Of a stretch of 64,000 nt of DNA, positions 18,043-28,391 are shown piece after piece. The position numbers were made by a program, and so were the translations under genes. Numbering within the stretch: position 1 is the first letter of the stretch; the number at the start of each line of letters is the position of its first letter. The stretch comes from an uncultured Hyphomicrobiales bacterium (GTDB lineage Bacteria; Pseudomonadota; Alphaproteobacteria; Rhizobiales; TMED25), in NCBI GenBank assembly GCA_905181735.1, contig CAJIYR010000004.1, forward strand, positions 36,821 through 100,820, given 5' to 3'. The notes beneath the pieces were generated by a model that was not told the origin of the DNA, searched no databases, and saw nothing but the letters and a program-made list of their open reading frames with translations.

Positions 18043-20514
18043 TTACAGTGTTCGTTCAATGGTTTCAAGTTCATAACACTCTATGATATCGCCTTGTTTT
18101 ATATCCTGATGATTTTTAAACGCGATGCCACATTCTTGGCCAACTCGAACTTCTTTAACTTCCTCTGTAAATCTTTTTAGAGTTGATAATTTTCCTTCAT
18201 GAATAACTACACTATCTCTAATAAGTCGAAGATTTTCTTTATTTTTAACTATACCATCTGTCACCGTGCATCCTGCAATTTTACCAACTTTAGAAATATA
18301 AAATACCTCTAATACCTTTGCATTACCCACAATAGTTTCTTTGATTGTTGGGTCAAGCATTCCAGATAGAGCTGATTTGATATCATCAATAAGATTATAT
18401 ATTATAGAGTACTGTCTTATTTCAATGCTATCTTTGTCGGCAAGAGCTTTTGCTTGCACATTTGGTCTTACATTAAATGCTATAATCAGTGCATTTGATG
18501 CTAGCGCAAGTGAAATATCTGATTCAGTTACCCCACCAACCCCTCCGTGTATTAATCTTACAGCAACTTCTTCTGTGGAAAGATTGTTTATAGCGGTTGA
18601 GATATCTTCAACAGATCCTTGTGCATCACCCTTAAGCAGTACAGGCAATTCTTTAAGCTCTTTTTCTTTAAGTTGACCCATCATATATTCAAGTGTTGTT
18701 CGTTTTCCTACTCCGCTAGCATAGTTATCCTTTAATTTTCTTTTTCTATATTCTGTGATCTCTCTTGCTCTTGATTCACTTGCTATCACAGCGAATTGAT
18801 CTCCTGCCTCTGGTATTCCGTTTATTCCCAATACTTCTACAGGCATAGATGGAATGGCTTCTTTTATGCTTTCTCCTTGATCGTTTGTTAAGGCTCTTAC
18901 TTTGCCCCATTGCGAACCTAAAACAACAATATCGCCAATATTTAGTTTTCCTCTTTGCACCAGAACAGTCGCAACTGGACCTCTTCCACGATCTAAGGTT
19001 GATTCAATAACTATACCATCAGCTGCTCTATTTGGATTTGCAGTTAATTCTAACAATTCAGATTGCAATGATATTGCATCTAGCAGCTTATCTAAATTTT
19101 GTTTTTTTAAAGCTGAAACCTCCACTTCTAAGATATCTCCACTCATTGATTCAACAATAATACCGTGCTGTAACAGTTCATTTCTTACTCTATTTGGATC
19201 AGCACCTTCTACGTCAATTTTATTTATTGCTACAATAATTGGAACACCAGCTTCTTTAGAATGGTTAATTGCTTCAATTGTTTGAGGCATAACACCGTCA
19301 TCGGCTGCTACAACTAAGACTACAATATCAGTTGCTTTTGCTCCTCTAGCCCTCATAGATGTAAATGCAGCATGCCCAGGTGTATCAAGAAATGTAATTA
19401 TGTTGTTTGAATTTGTGGTTAATTGATAGGCGCCTATATGTTGGGTTATGCCTCCGGCTTCTCCAGTAACAACATTTGTTTTTCGTAGGGCATCTAACAA
19501 AGATGTTTTACCATGATCTACGTGTCCCATTATTGTCACAACAGGTGCTCGGGATTCTAGATTTTCTGATAAATCATCGTTACCATGTAATCCCTCTTCT
19601 ACATCTGCATCAGAAACCCTTTTAACTATGTGTCCCATCTCTTCCGCTATTAATTGAGCAGTATCTGCATCTATTGTATCGGTGATTTTAGACATCTGGC
19701 CTTGTTTCATTAGAAGCTTTATTACATCAACCGATCTTTCGGCCATTCTATTTGCAAGTTCTTGTATTGTTATTGCTTCTGGAAGAATAACTTCTCTACT
19801 AATTTTTTGTTGAATATCAAAACCAAGAGATTGCCTTTTTTCACGTTCACGGCGTCTCCTTATGGACGCTAATGAGCGATGTCGAGGAGTATCATCTAGA
19901 GCTTTGGTAACAGTTAGTTTTGTTTTCCTTCGTTCGTCTTGGCCAAGTGTTTTAGTTTGTTTTAAATTTGTCTTTTTTCTCCCTTCCTGATCATCATCTA
20001 TTGATTCTTCACTTACAGGAGATCTTTTGTTCTTTCGTGAATTTTCTGCCTCAGTATCAGCGGCTTCCTTTTTAGGTATATTAACGTTATCTTTGTCATC
20101 ATCGCCTTGATTTTTTTTGCTGTTTACTTCTAAATCTTCACGTAAAAATTGTTCAGGGCTCTCATTGAGCTTTTTTTCTTTATTTTTAGATATTTCTGTT
20201 TCTTTATTTTTAGATTCAATTAAAGCCTGCGTACGCGCGTCCTGTTCGCTTGTTGTAAGAGTACTGTTATTTAGCCCAGCATCTAAAGGTTCTTTACTTA
20301 TAGCTTTTTCTTTATTAAAAACATTATCTGCATCACTAATGGCATCTGTAGGCCTAATAATTCTTTTTCTCTTTGTCTCTACAATTACAGAATTTGACCT
20401 GCCTTGAGAAAAGCTTGATTTAACCTGATTTGGGCTTATTGCCCCTTTTAGACTAAGAGTTTTCTTACCTGTTAGTGAAAGTTTTTTTTCTGTTGTGTCT
20501 TTTATATCTGTCAT
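18043..20514 (-). CDS. infB: Translation initiation factor IF-2
   Basis: GTPase that delivers initiator tRNA to the ribosome, 823 residues. A long, charged, low-complexity N-terminal region (about 50-230, rich in Lys/Glu/Asp/Ser) precedes the IF2_N domain (about 243-292). The G domain has GHVDHGKT (330-337), DTPG (377-380) and NKID (431-434). The C-terminal domains for fMet-tRNA binding follow. The gene starts 6 nt after the YlxR-family gene. The N-terminal region is variable in all bacteria. Confidence 0.98.
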   Translation of the reverse strand: MTDIKDTTEKKLSLTGKKTLSLKGAISPNQVKSSFSQGRSNSVIVETKRKRIIRPTDAISDADNVFNKEKAISKEPLDAGLNNSTLTTSEQDARTQALIESKNKETEISKNKEKKLNESPEQFLREDLEVNSKKNQGDDDKDNVNIPKKEAADTEAENSRKNKRSPVSEESIDDDQEGRKKTNLKQTKTLGQDERRKTKLTVTKALDDTPRHRSLASIRRRREREKRQSLGFDIQQKISREVILPEAITIQELANRMAERSVDVIKLLMKQGQMSKITDTIDADTAQLIAEEMGHIVKRVSDADVEEGLHGNDDLSENLESRAPVVTIMGHVDHGKTSLLDALRKTNVVTGEAGGITQHIGAYQLTTNSNNIITFLDTPGHAAFTSMRARGAKATDIVVLVVAADDGVMPQTIEAINHSKEAGVPIIVAINKIDVEGADPNRVRNELLQHGIIVESMSGDILEVEVSALKKQNLDKLLDAISLQSELLELTANPNRAADGIVIESTLDRGRGPVATVLVQRGKLNIGDIVVLGSQWGKVRALTNDQGESIKEAIPSMPVEVLGINGIPEAGDQFAVIASESRAREITEYRKRKLKDNYASGVGKRTTLEYMMGQLKEKELKELPVLLKGDAQGSVEDISTAINNLSTEEVAVRLIHGGVGGVTESDISLALASNALIIAFNVRPNVQAKALADKDSIEIRQYSIIYNLIDDIKSALSGMLDPTIKETIVGNAKVLEVFYISKVGKIAGCTVTDGIVKNKENLRLIRDSVVIHEGKLSTLKRFTEEVKEVRVGQECGIAFKNHQDIKQGDIIECYELETIERTL

Positions 20515-20520
20515 ATTTTT

Positions 20521-21081
20521 TTATCTTATATAGTTGTTATATTGGGCGATAGAGTTAATTATTATATTTGCCATATTACCTGTTTTAACACATAAATGCA
20601 CAGTATTTTCTTTTCCAATAATTTTACTTATTTCATCAGTATCGAATATATTGAACATAAAAATATCTTTACCACACGCTGACTCTAATTTTTTTTTCCC
20701 ATCAATTCCAGCATCGCTAGCTGTAAAAAGTATCCTTGTTAGCTTATTTTTTATGCAATCTAAAACTTTTGTATACCCCAATACTACATCGCCCGCTTTT
20801 ATTGCAATGTTAATATTATTTGAAATTTCTTTCTTGTATAAATTTTCTATTTTTGAAGCCAAATCACTTATCTCAATAGTCTTTATATTTAATTCATTGT
20901 TAAAAATATTTTCTTTAATAGCTAACTGTATAATATTTTTATTTGATTTAATCCACAGTTCGTTTCCAGGTAACTTTTTTTTTAAATCGGGTATGATTCT
21001 ATCATTTGACGTAACAACTAAACGCAACATCGCATCTGTTGGTAACGTTTCCTTTGTTGCTATGCAGGTTCGATGTTCCAT
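20521..21081 (-). CDS. YlxR/DUF448 RNA-binding protein with L7Ae-like C-terminus
   Basis: Two-part protein of 186 residues. The N-terminal YlxR domain has the RTCIATKETLP start (4-14) and KKLPGNELWI (35-44); the C-terminal part (about 85-180) resembles the L7Ae/L30e fold, with AIKAGDVVLGYTKV (92-105) and a TASDAG motif. This fusion is the usual alphaproteobacterial form between nusA and infB. It is thought to act on RNA or in translation, but a defined activity is lacking. Its start lies 5 nt beyond the nusA stop. Confidence 0.88.
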   Translation of the reverse strand: MEHRTCIATKETLPTDAMLRLVVTSNDRIIPDLKKKLPGNELWIKSNKNIIQLAIKENIFNNELNIKTIEISDLASKIENLYKKEISNNINIAIKAGDVVLGYTKVLDCIKNKLTRILFTASDAGIDGKKKLESACGKDIFMFNIFDTDEISKIIGKENTVHLCVKTGNMANIIINSIAQYNNYIR

Positions 21082-21086
21082 ATTTT

Positions 21087-22745
21087 TTATTTCAGTATCC
21101 TTGCATTTTTTAGTTTGGTAGCTTTTACAATTGCTTTTTCTTTTTCGTCGTCAATTATTATATTAACTTTTTCATTTTTATTTAGGTCTTCTTCGGTTAT
21201 CCAGCCTGCTTTAACTCTTGCATCCATGATCATTTTTTCTGCTTGCTGCGCATTGATGCTAAAACTGCTAAATATTCCAGGATACTTCTTGTTGCCGTCT
21301 TCATTTTTTTCAACCCAACCAGTTAGGTCATCAGTTATAGAACCGGCAAAATCATCTAATGATTTTATACCATTTTCTCCTAGCTTAACTAACATGTCTG
21401 TTGTTAGTCCATCTATGGAAAGCAGGTCATCCGAAACACCTATTTTAATTCTTTTTTTATCTTGTGTGATAGTTCTTTCATCAAGATAGGTCCTGGCTCT
21501 TTGCTGTATTTCGATTGCAGTATCTTCGTCAAATCCGTCTATATCAATTATCTCTTTAATTTCAACGTAAGTTAAATCTTCAATTGATGTAAACCCTTCT
21601 GAAACTAATAGTTGTGCTATTACTTCATCTACATCAAGTGCCTCAATAAATATATTACTCCGTTCGACAAACTCGCTTTGCCTTCTTTCTGATTCAGTAG
21701 CTTCAGTCAGTATATCAATATCCCAGCCAGTTAATTGGCAAGCTAATCTAACATTCTGACCCTTTCTACCAATTGCTAAAGAGAGATGTTCGTCGGGAAC
21801 CACAACTTCAATTCTTTCTATTTCTTCGTCTAGAACTACTTTTGATACTTCTGCTGGGGCTAATGAATTTATAATGAATGTTGCTATATCCGGGTTCCAT
21901 TTAATGATGTCAATTTTTTCACCCTGTAATTCATTGACAACAGCTTGCACGCGACTTCCTCTCATTCCAACACAAGCGCCAACCGGGTCTATACTTGTAT
22001 CGTTTGATCTAACGGCTATTTTAGCCCTACTTCCAGAATCTCTCGATACTCCAACTATTTCAACAATTCCATCATAAATTTCAGGAACTTCTTGGGTAAA
22101 TAATTTTGTCATAAACTGATTGTGTGTTCTAGAAAGAAATATTTGAGGCCCTCTTTGTTCCCTTTTAACTTCATGGATATAAGCTAAAACTCTATCCCCA
22201 TTTCTAAAGACCTCACGAGGTAGTAGTTCATCTCTACGCACTATGGCTTCTGTTTTTCCAAGATCAACAATAATATTTCCGTACTCAACTCTTTTTACAA
22301 TACCGGATATTATCTCTCCAACTCTATTTTTAAATTCTTCAAATTGACGATCTCTTTCAGCATCGCGTACTTTTTGAAATATCACTTGTTTTGCATTTTG
22401 TGCGGCTATCCTTCCAAATTCAATTGGTGGAAGCTCTTCTGAAATATAATCTCCTATTTCTGCGTCCAAATTTTTTAATTTAGCATACTCAAGGCTAATT
22501 TCTGTAGAATCATTTTCAACTGTTTCAACTACTTCAAGGAGCCTGGCAAGATTTGTTTGACCTGTTTTTGGATCAATTTCAGCACGAATCTCATTTTCAG
22601 CACCGTAACGTGATTTAGCAGCCTTTTGTATTGCGTCTTCCATCGCCTCTATAACAATTGATTTATCTATAGACTTATCACGTGCAACAGCATCTGCTAT
22701 TTGCAACAATTCTAAACGGTTTGCGCTTACGCCACTTTGTGCCAT
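21087..22745 (-). CDS. nusA: Transcription termination/antitermination factor NusA
   Basis: RNA polymerase-binding elongation factor, 552 residues. Domains in order: N-terminal polymerase-binding domain (1-about 135), S1 (142-206), KH1 (GMRGSRVQ, 260-267), KH2 (AIGRKGQNVRLA, 324-335) and two C-terminal helix-hairpin repeats (about 365-500) as in proteobacterial NusA. It follows rimP in the conserved rimP-nusA-ylxR-infB operon. Confidence 0.98.
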   Translation of the reverse strand: MAQSGVSANRLELLQIADAVARDKSIDKSIVIEAMEDAIQKAAKSRYGAENEIRAEIDPKTGQTNLARLLEVVETVENDSTEISLEYAKLKNLDAEIGDYISEELPPIEFGRIAAQNAKQVIFQKVRDAERDRQFEEFKNRVGEIISGIVKRVEYGNIIVDLGKTEAIVRRDELLPREVFRNGDRVLAYIHEVKREQRGPQIFLSRTHNQFMTKLFTQEVPEIYDGIVEIVGVSRDSGSRAKIAVRSNDTSIDPVGACVGMRGSRVQAVVNELQGEKIDIIKWNPDIATFIINSLAPAEVSKVVLDEEIERIEVVVPDEHLSLAIGRKGQNVRLACQLTGWDIDILTEATESERRQSEFVERSNIFIEALDVDEVIAQLLVSEGFTSIEDLTYVEIKEIIDIDGFDEDTAIEIQQRARTYLDERTITQDKKRIKIGVSDDLLSIDGLTTDMLVKLGENGIKSLDDFAGSITDDLTGWVEKNEDGNKKYPGIFSSFSINAQQAEKMIMDARVKAGWITEEDLNKNEKVNIIIDDEKEKAIVKATKLKNARILK

Positions 22746-22775
22746 TTTATCTCCAATTCTATGTCTTACAATTAT

Positions 22776-23270
22776 TTAATTATTATTTGCTAAAGAAATT
22801 AAATCATCAGTCATAATTAATTTAGCTAAACTTATTTTTTCAAAAGGTATCCCAATAATTTGACGTTCATCATAGCCGTCAATTTCCATTTTTAACAAGA
22901 CTTCATTATCCTGAGTTCCTTCGATTAGCCCACGAAAATTTTTTCTGTCCGCAAGTATCTCTCTTAACTCTATTTTTGCTTCTAAGCCAATATTTCTTTC
23001 AAAATCTATAATTCTTACAAGAGGTCTATCTATTCCAGGTGAGGATACCTCTAGTCTATATTTATCTGAGATAAGGTCTTCAATATCCATAACAGGAGAA
23101 AGTACTCTACTAATTTTAGAGCAATCTGATATTACTAAAGTACCGTCTTCTTTTTCGGCCATAATCTGTAATATATTGTGATCTCCACCTATCATTTTAA
23201 TTCTGACAAGTTGGTAACCCATGTTTTCTATTAAAGGTTCAACTATAGAAGCAATTTTCTCCTCTTCCAT
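22776..23270 (-). CDS. rimP: Ribosome maturation factor RimP
   Basis: 30S assembly factor. The open frame extends to 23378, but that extension would run through the terminator hairpin at 23341-23364 and is Lys/Arg-rich filler. The ATG at 23268-23270 gives a 164-residue protein beginning MEEEKIASIVEPLIENMGYQLV, the normal RimP start. Family hallmarks include the VSSPGIDRPL motif and the SKISRVLSPVMD stretch before it. It is the first gene of the rimP-nusA-infB transcription unit, separated from trmB by the terminator. Confidence 0.94.
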   Translation of the reverse strand: MEEEKIASIVEPLIENMGYQLVRIKMIGGDHNILQIMAEKEDGTLVISDCSKISRVLSPVMDIEDLISDKYRLEVSSPGIDRPLVRIIDFERNIGLEAKIELREILADRKNFRGLIEGTQDNEVLLKMEIDGYDERQIIGIPFEKISLAKLIMTDDLISLANNN

Positions 23271-23340
23271 TGTTTCATTATTAATTCTTATTTTTTTATT
23301 TTTCTCTTTAATTTTTTTTCTCCTTTTTTGCTTTATATAC

Positions 23341-23364
23341 AAAAAAAGGGCTTTTAAGGAGCCC
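23341..23364 (-). terminator. Intrinsic terminator between trmB and rimP
   Basis: On the minus strand GGGCT (23360-23364) pairs with AGCCC (23348-23352) around a 7-nt loop and is followed at once by seven T residues (23341-23347). This is the cleanest Rho-independent terminator in the window. It lies about 70 nt past the trmB stop and about 70 nt before the rimP ATG, so it either ends the upstream metK-trmB transcript or attenuates the rimP-nusA leader. Confidence 0.85.
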
Positions 23365-23434
23365 GAAAATTTATACAAAACTATAATTAGGAATAACTTA
23401 TTATAAATTTCTATTATAAGAAATACAAGTCATT

Positions 23435-24118
23435 TTAAATAATATTTTTTTTAAACATTAAATACACAGGCTTGTTATTCGATTTAATAGATTTATTTTC
23501 ATATTTTGTAAGAGGACCCTTTATTAATCGGGTTCTCCAGTCATTGGCGTCATGGACTAACCATTCAAATAATTTGCTTTTCTGCATATACAGTAATATC
23601 CAATGTTGGTAATCTTTTGAATCTGTTGCAATTATTATTTTACCATCTTTCTTTAAAATTCTTGAATACTCTTTAATGGAACTTTCATTAATAATTCTTC
23701 TTTTGTTATGTCTAGATTTAGGCCAAGGGTCAGGGAAAAGTATATAAATTCTTGAAATTGTTTCAGATTTTATTGATTCAATTAGAGTTATTGCATCATG
23801 GTTGTATATTTTAATATTTTTAATATTTTCTTTAACGATTATTTTTAAAAGATTTGTAATTCCATTGAGGAATGGCTCTGCACCAATAATGCCAATATTT
23901 GGGTTAGAATAAGCCTGAAATGCTGTATGCTCACCATAACCGAACCCAATCTCAAGAAACACATCTTGTTCTTGTGAAAAGTTAGATAAATGTCCATTGT
24001 TATCAATATCTATAATAAATTTAGGAAGAACATCATCTAGTAAAGACTTTTTTTCATCGCTTAGTTTGTATAGTTTTTTCCTGCCATGCAATCTATTTGT
24101 ATTTTTATTTTCTTCCAT
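23435..24118 (-). CDS. trmB: tRNA (guanine-N7-)-methyltransferase
   Basis: Makes m7G46 in tRNA using SAM; 227 residues. The SAM-binding motif is EIGFGYGEHT (52-61), and the family signature LFPDPWPKSRHNKRR follows (about 127-141). The metK-trmB-rimP order is common in alphaproteobacteria. It starts 23 nt after the metK stop and is followed by an intrinsic terminator. Confidence 0.96.
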   Translation of the reverse strand: MEENKNTNRLHGRKKLYKLSDEKKSLLDDVLPKFIIDIDNNGHLSNFSQEQDVFLEIGFGYGEHTAFQAYSNPNIGIIGAEPFLNGITNLLKIIVKENIKNIKIYNHDAITLIESIKSETISRIYILFPDPWPKSRHNKRRIINESSIKEYSRILKKDGKIIIATDSKDYQHWILLYMQKSKLFEWLVHDANDWRTRLIKGPLTKYENKSIKSNNKPVYLMFKKNII

Positions 24119-24141
24119 TTGATTAGCAATTTATATAAATT

Positions 24142-25305
24142 TTAAGTCAGTTCACTTAATATATCTTGTATTAAATCTGTCTTTTCCCAAGAGAAGCTGC
24201 CGTCCTCTTCAGGTGTTCTTCCAAAATGCCCATAAGCACTTGTTTTACTATATATAGGTTTATTCAATTGAAGATGATTTCTAATTCCTTTCGGGCTAAG
24301 GTCAATTATTTTATTAATTACATTTATTAATTTGTCTTCACTGATTTTTGCATCATCTCCTAATTTAACGTATAATGACAAAGGTTTAGAAATACCAATT
24401 GCATATGAAATCTGGATTAAACATCTTTTAGATAAACCTGCATGAACGATATTTTTTGCAACATATCTTGCTGCATAGGACGCTGATCTATCCACCTTAG
24501 TTGGGTCTTTTCCTGAAAAAGCCCCGCCTCCATGGGGAGCCGCCCCACCATAAGTATCTACAATTATTTTTCTTCCTGTTAGTCCTGTATCGCCATGTGG
24601 CCCACCTATTACAAACTTTCCTGTTGGGTTTACTAAAAAATCATCTTCAGAACACATCCAATTTTTAGGGATTACTCTCTCGATATAAGGCCTAATGATT
24701 TCGCGGACTTGTTTTGTATCAATACTTTCTTTATGTTGGCTAGACACTAAAATTTTTCCTACTTTGACGGGCATCCCATTTTCATATAATAGGGTTATTT
24801 GGCTCTTTGCGTCTGGCCCAAGTTCTGTTATCTCTCCATTGTGCCTGGCTTCGGCGATCTGCATAAGTATTTTATTTGCATAATATAAAGGGGCAGGCAT
24901 TAATGTGTCTGTCTCTGCACACGCAAACCCAAACATAATTCCTTGGTCTCCGGCTCCTTCTTCTTTGTAAGCAGTTTCATTTACGCCTTGTGCTATATCA
25001 GCTGATTGTGAATGTATTTTTGATATTATTTCAACTGTTTTCCAGTCAAAATGCTCTTGTTCGTAACCAATTTTTTTAATACAGTTGCGCACAATGCTTT
25101 CGATCTCATTCGAAGATATATTTATATTGCTAGTTTCTCCTGATAGAACAACTAGATCAGTTGTAACTAGCGTCTCGATTGCAACTCTGGATTGAGGATT
25201 ATCTTTTATATAAGCGTCAAGTAAAGCATCCGATATTTGATCACACACTTTATCTGGGTGTCCTTCAGAAACAGATTCACTTGTAAATAAATATTGGTTT
25301 TTCAT
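24142..25305 (-). CDS. metK: S-adenosylmethionine synthetase
   Basis: Makes SAM from methionine and ATP; 387 residues. Signatures include GHPDKVCDQISDA (16-28), the hexapeptide GAGDQG (about 117-122) and the phosphate loop GGGAFSGKD (about 259-267). The ATG is only 4 nt beyond the lnt stop, so there is no room for its own riboswitch leader. The SAM it makes is used by the next gene, trmB. Confidence 0.98.
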   Translation of the reverse strand: MKNQYLFTSESVSEGHPDKVCDQISDALLDAYIKDNPQSRVAIETLVTTDLVVLSGETSNINISSNEIESIVRNCIKKIGYEQEHFDWKTVEIISKIHSQSADIAQGVNETAYKEEGAGDQGIMFGFACAETDTLMPAPLYYANKILMQIAEARHNGEITELGPDAKSQITLLYENGMPVKVGKILVSSQHKESIDTKQVREIIRPYIERVIPKNWMCSEDDFLVNPTGKFVIGGPHGDTGLTGRKIIVDTYGGAAPHGGGAFSGKDPTKVDRSASYAARYVAKNIVHAGLSKRCLIQISYAIGISKPLSLYVKLGDDAKISEDKLINVINKIIDLSPKGIRNHLQLNKPIYSKTSAYGHFGRTPEEDGSFSWEKTDLIQDILSELT

Positions 25306-25309
25306 TAAT

Positions 25310-26896
25310 CTAAAATTTTCTATTTTTTTTTCTAATTATAATAATTCTTCTGATATGCATATAATATATAAATATTGATATTACCATCATAATTAAAGTA
25401 ATGCTAATCTTGCCATGCTGCGAATAAAATGTTGGGTCTATTTTTTTTGGTAATTTCGACTTTATAATACCAGCTTCTTCTAAAGATAATTTTTTTAAAA
25501 CCCTTCCTTTTGGGTCGATTATTGCACTAATTCCGGTATTTGCAACTCTAATTACAGGTAATCCCTCTTCTACCGCTCTAACTTTTGCCATCTCTAGGTG
25601 TTGATAAGGTCCAGAGCTTCTACCGAACCAGGCATCATTTGTTATATTTAATATCCAATTAGGCCTTGCTTCTTTGGAGTAAGATCTTCCAGAGAATATT
25701 ATTTCATAACATATCAAGACGCTAAAACTTTTAGACGTGTTTATTGTTTTTTTTGTACCATGAGAAAATGATCCAGTAAGACCACTTATACTAAATCTAG
25801 TAAATTTATCTACAAAATTTGAAAAGGGAATATATTCACCAAAAGGAACAAGTATACGCTTGTCGTATTTATCTAAAATTTGTTTATTTTCATTAATTAT
25901 AAAGAAGCTATTATAGTATTTATAGAATTTATTTATATTATCCCTTTCTCTTCTAATGGCTCCGGTTAAAAGAAAGGTATTATTATTTAACAAAGATATA
26001 ATTTTATCCATTACTTTCCCATCTTCATCAATTAGAACGGGTAGTGCTGTTTCTGGCCATATTATATATTTTTCAGTAAATTCATTATCTTTCTCGTTTA
26101 ATGTATCGGATAGATTAAATATCTTTTCAATTATCAGCTCTTTATATGAGGGAAGCCACTTTATTTTTTGGTCAATGTTGGGCTGGACTAATAGTAGATC
26201 TATATTTTCATAGGATGTTTTGTTAAGTTTTATAGATTGGTAGCCAAAAAAATAAATTATTATTAACAAAGCTACTGGAAGGCAATATGAATATAACTTT
26301 TTCTTATTTTTCTTAAAAAGAATAACAGGAAAAGAGGCTATGTAAACAATCAATAAAGTTAAACTTAATTCTCCAAATATTGAGGTAATTTGCAGTATAG
26401 GATTGATATTAATTAAGGTATGGCCAATTTGATTCCATGGAAAATTGAATAAATCACCTTTAATGTATTCGATAAATGTCCATGAAACAGATATAGACCA
26501 TAATCTATAAGTATTATTTGGGTAAAACAATGATGCAATTAGAGGAATAAATCCATAGAATAGACCAATTATTAAAGGCACGATAATTATAGCAATTGGT
26601 AGATAAATATAATAGGAACTTATATCATTTACAAACGCAATGTTAATCCAATACAGGCCAAAGAGAGAGTAGCCAAATCCAAATGACCAACCAATTTTAA
26701 AAAGTTGAAATAAATTTTTCTTATTAAATGGTTTTTGAGAATCAATTATTAAAATAAATAATGGAAATGTTACAAATAATACGAATAAAAAATTTACTGG
26801 CGCTAATGCTAATGACGTTATCGAGCCACAAAAACATGATAATAAGTATTTATTTTTCAATGATAAATTTGATATTTTAGATGCAAGATTAAACAT
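25310..26896 (-). CDS. lnt: Apolipoprotein N-acyltransferase
   Basis: Last enzyme of lipoprotein maturation, adding the third acyl chain in the inner membrane. The 528-residue protein has about seven N-terminal membrane helices, then a nitrilase-type periplasmic domain (about 230-490) with the catalytic Glu282 (WPETALP), Lys346 (YDKRILVPFGEY) and Cys396 (LICYE), and a final helix near the C-terminus. In many alphaproteobacteria a CorC/HlyC-type gene sits between ybeY and lnt; it is absent here. Confidence 0.96.
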   Translation of the reverse strand: MFNLASKISNLSLKNKYLLSCFCGSITSLALAPVNFLFVLFVTFPLFILIIDSQKPFNKKNLFQLFKIGWSFGFGYSLFGLYWINIAFVNDISSYYIYLPIAIIIVPLIIGLFYGFIPLIASLFYPNNTYRLWSISVSWTFIEYIKGDLFNFPWNQIGHTLININPILQITSIFGELSLTLLIVYIASFPVILFKKNKKKLYSYCLPVALLIIIYFFGYQSIKLNKTSYENIDLLLVQPNIDQKIKWLPSYKELIIEKIFNLSDTLNEKDNEFTEKYIIWPETALPVLIDEDGKVMDKIISLLNNNTFLLTGAIRRERDNINKFYKYYNSFFIINENKQILDKYDKRILVPFGEYIPFSNFVDKFTRFSISGLTGSFSHGTKKTINTSKSFSVLICYEIIFSGRSYSKEARPNWILNITNDAWFGRSSGPYQHLEMAKVRAVEEGLPVIRVANTGISAIIDPKGRVLKKLSLEEAGIIKSKLPKKIDPTFYSQHGKISITLIMMVISIFIYYMHIRRIIIIRKKNRKF

Positions 26897-26925
26897 TGTA
26901 GATTATTTTAACTTTCCATAATGAT

Positions 26926-27390
26926 TTAATCATAAATGATATATGGATTTTCATAGCCTAATATTTTTAATATATTTATTTCTATATTTTCCATTGTGTC
27001 AGCATCTTCATCAGTTGCATGATTGTACTCTAATAAATGAAGCAGGCCATGTAAAATCATATGTGTGACATGGGCTTCTAGTGTTTTATTTTGTTGCTTA
27101 CATTCGGTATCAATATATTCGTACGACAATACTATATCTCCTAACAGAGGTAATCCAGCTGGAAAAGATAATACATTAGTAGGTTTTTTTATACCTCTAT
27201 ATTTTGTATTTAATTCCTCTATAGTCTTATTGTTTGTATAATAGATACTAATTTCTTGGTATTTCTTGATGTCAACTGATTCCGTGATATCTGTAATAAT
27301 TTTTTTTGTGAAATCTTTAATATTTTTAATTTTTCTCCATTTATTTTCATCAATTTTTATATCTACTGTAAGTTCCGCATTATTATTCAT
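26926..27390 (-). CDS. ybeY: Endoribonuclease/rRNA maturation factor YbeY
   Basis: Zinc-dependent single-strand endoribonuclease for 16S rRNA processing and ribosome quality control. The frame is open to a TTG at 27438, but the ATG at 27388-27390, which overlaps the phoH stop by 8 nt, is the better start and gives 154 residues. The metal site HGLLHLLEYNH (HxxxHxxxxxH together with the preceding residues) is intact. The phoH-ybeY-lnt order is conserved. Confidence 0.95.
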   Translation of the reverse strand: MNNNAELTVDIKIDENKWRKIKNIKDFTKKIITDITESVDIKKYQEISIYYTNNKTIEELNTKYRGIKKPTNVLSFPAGLPLLGDIVLSYEYIDTECKQQNKTLEAHVTHMILHGLLHLLEYNHATDEDADTMENIEINILKILGYENPYIIYD

Positions 27391-28363
27391 TTTCGTAAGC
27401 CTTAATAATTTTGGATACAAGAGGATGTCGGACAACATCGTTCGATGTAAAACTAATTTGACTTATCTCCGATATATCTGATGTTAGATTTAAGGCATGA
27501 TTTAATCCTGATTCAAACTTATTAGGCAAGTCTATTTGGCTTGGGTCTCCTGTAATAGCCATTTTACTATTCTCACCTAATCTTGTTAAAAACATCTTCA
27601 TTTGCATTCTATTACAATTTTGCGCTTCATCGAGTATTATAAAAGCGTTCTCTAATGTTCTTCCTCTCATAAATGCGAGGGGGGCTATTTCTATAGTTCC
27701 GTTAGCTAATCCTCTTTCAACTTTGGTATCAGGAAGGCAATCATATAAAGCGTCATAAAGGGGCTTTAGATAGGGATCCACTTTTTCTTTCATATCCCCA
27801 GGCAAAAAACCAAGTTTTTCTCCAGCTTCAACTGCAGGTCTCGACAGAATAATTTTTGAGACAGTTCCGGTTTCAAGGAATGATGCAGCGGCAGCAACTG
27901 CGAGATAAGTTTTTCCAGTTCCAGCAGGACCGATGCCAAAAGTTAATGATTTTTTATAGAGTGATTCAATGTAAATATTTTGATTGATAGATCGAGGTAG
28001 AATAGTTTTTTTCTGTGTTTTGATAATAGATTTGTATGATATTTCTTTATTATTTTTTCCCATTTTCTCTCTCGCAAGTCTTATGGAGGCATTTACCTCG
28101 TTTAGACTGATGTTCATTCCAATCTTTTGACGATTATATAATTCATATAGCGTATATTTGGCAATTATAACTGACTTGGAATTGCCAAATATTTGTATTT
28201 TATTTCCTTTAGGTATTGCCTCGACGGATAATTTTTTTTCGATTATATTTAGAATTTCATCATTTTTTCCAAATATATCAACAAGGTGTTTAATGTTATT
28301 AAAAGTCAAACCAATGCAATTATTTGATATTTCAGTTACATTTATATCGTCTAATAATTTCAT
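27383..28363 (-). CDS. ybeZ: PhoH-family ATPase (PhoH-like, YbeZ type)
   Basis: P-loop ATPase related to helicase motors that works with YbeY in RNA metabolism. 326 residues, with Walker A GPAGTGKT (145-152), Walker B FIILDEAQN (241-249), the RPAVEAGEKLGFLPGD signature (175-190) and the TGDPSQID sensor (271-278). The N-terminal part (about 1-115) carries the KH-like region. The start follows the miaB stop by about 28 nt. Confidence 0.95.
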   Translation of the reverse strand: MKLLDDINVTEISNNCIGLTFNNIKHLVDIFGKNDEILNIIEKKLSVEAIPKGNKIQIFGNSKSVIIAKYTLYELYNRQKIGMNISLNEVNASIRLAREKMGKNNKEISYKSIIKTQKKTILPRSINQNIYIESLYKKSLTFGIGPAGTGKTYLAVAAAASFLETGTVSKIILSRPAVEAGEKLGFLPGDMKEKVDPYLKPLYDALYDCLPDTKVERGLANGTIEIAPLAFMRGRTLENAFIILDEAQNCNRMQMKMFLTRLGENSKMAITGDPSQIDLPNKFESGLNHALNLTSDISEISQISFTSNDVVRHPLVSKIIKAYENE

Positions 28364-28391
28364 AATTTAGTTTACCTTTTAATTCCTTTAT

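Noticed and set aside
20534..21489. Long plus-strand frames (195 and 138 residues) opposite the YlxR gene and nusA
   Set aside because: Phe/Ile/Ser-rich shadows of minus-strand genes with clear family motifs.
23271..23378. N-terminal extension of rimP to the longest frame
   Set aside because: It crosses an intrinsic terminator and has Lys/Arg-rich sequence unlike RimP; the ATG at 23270 matches the family start.
24142..25310. SAM riboswitch before metK
   Set aside because: Only 4 nt separate lnt and metK, leaving no leader to fold.
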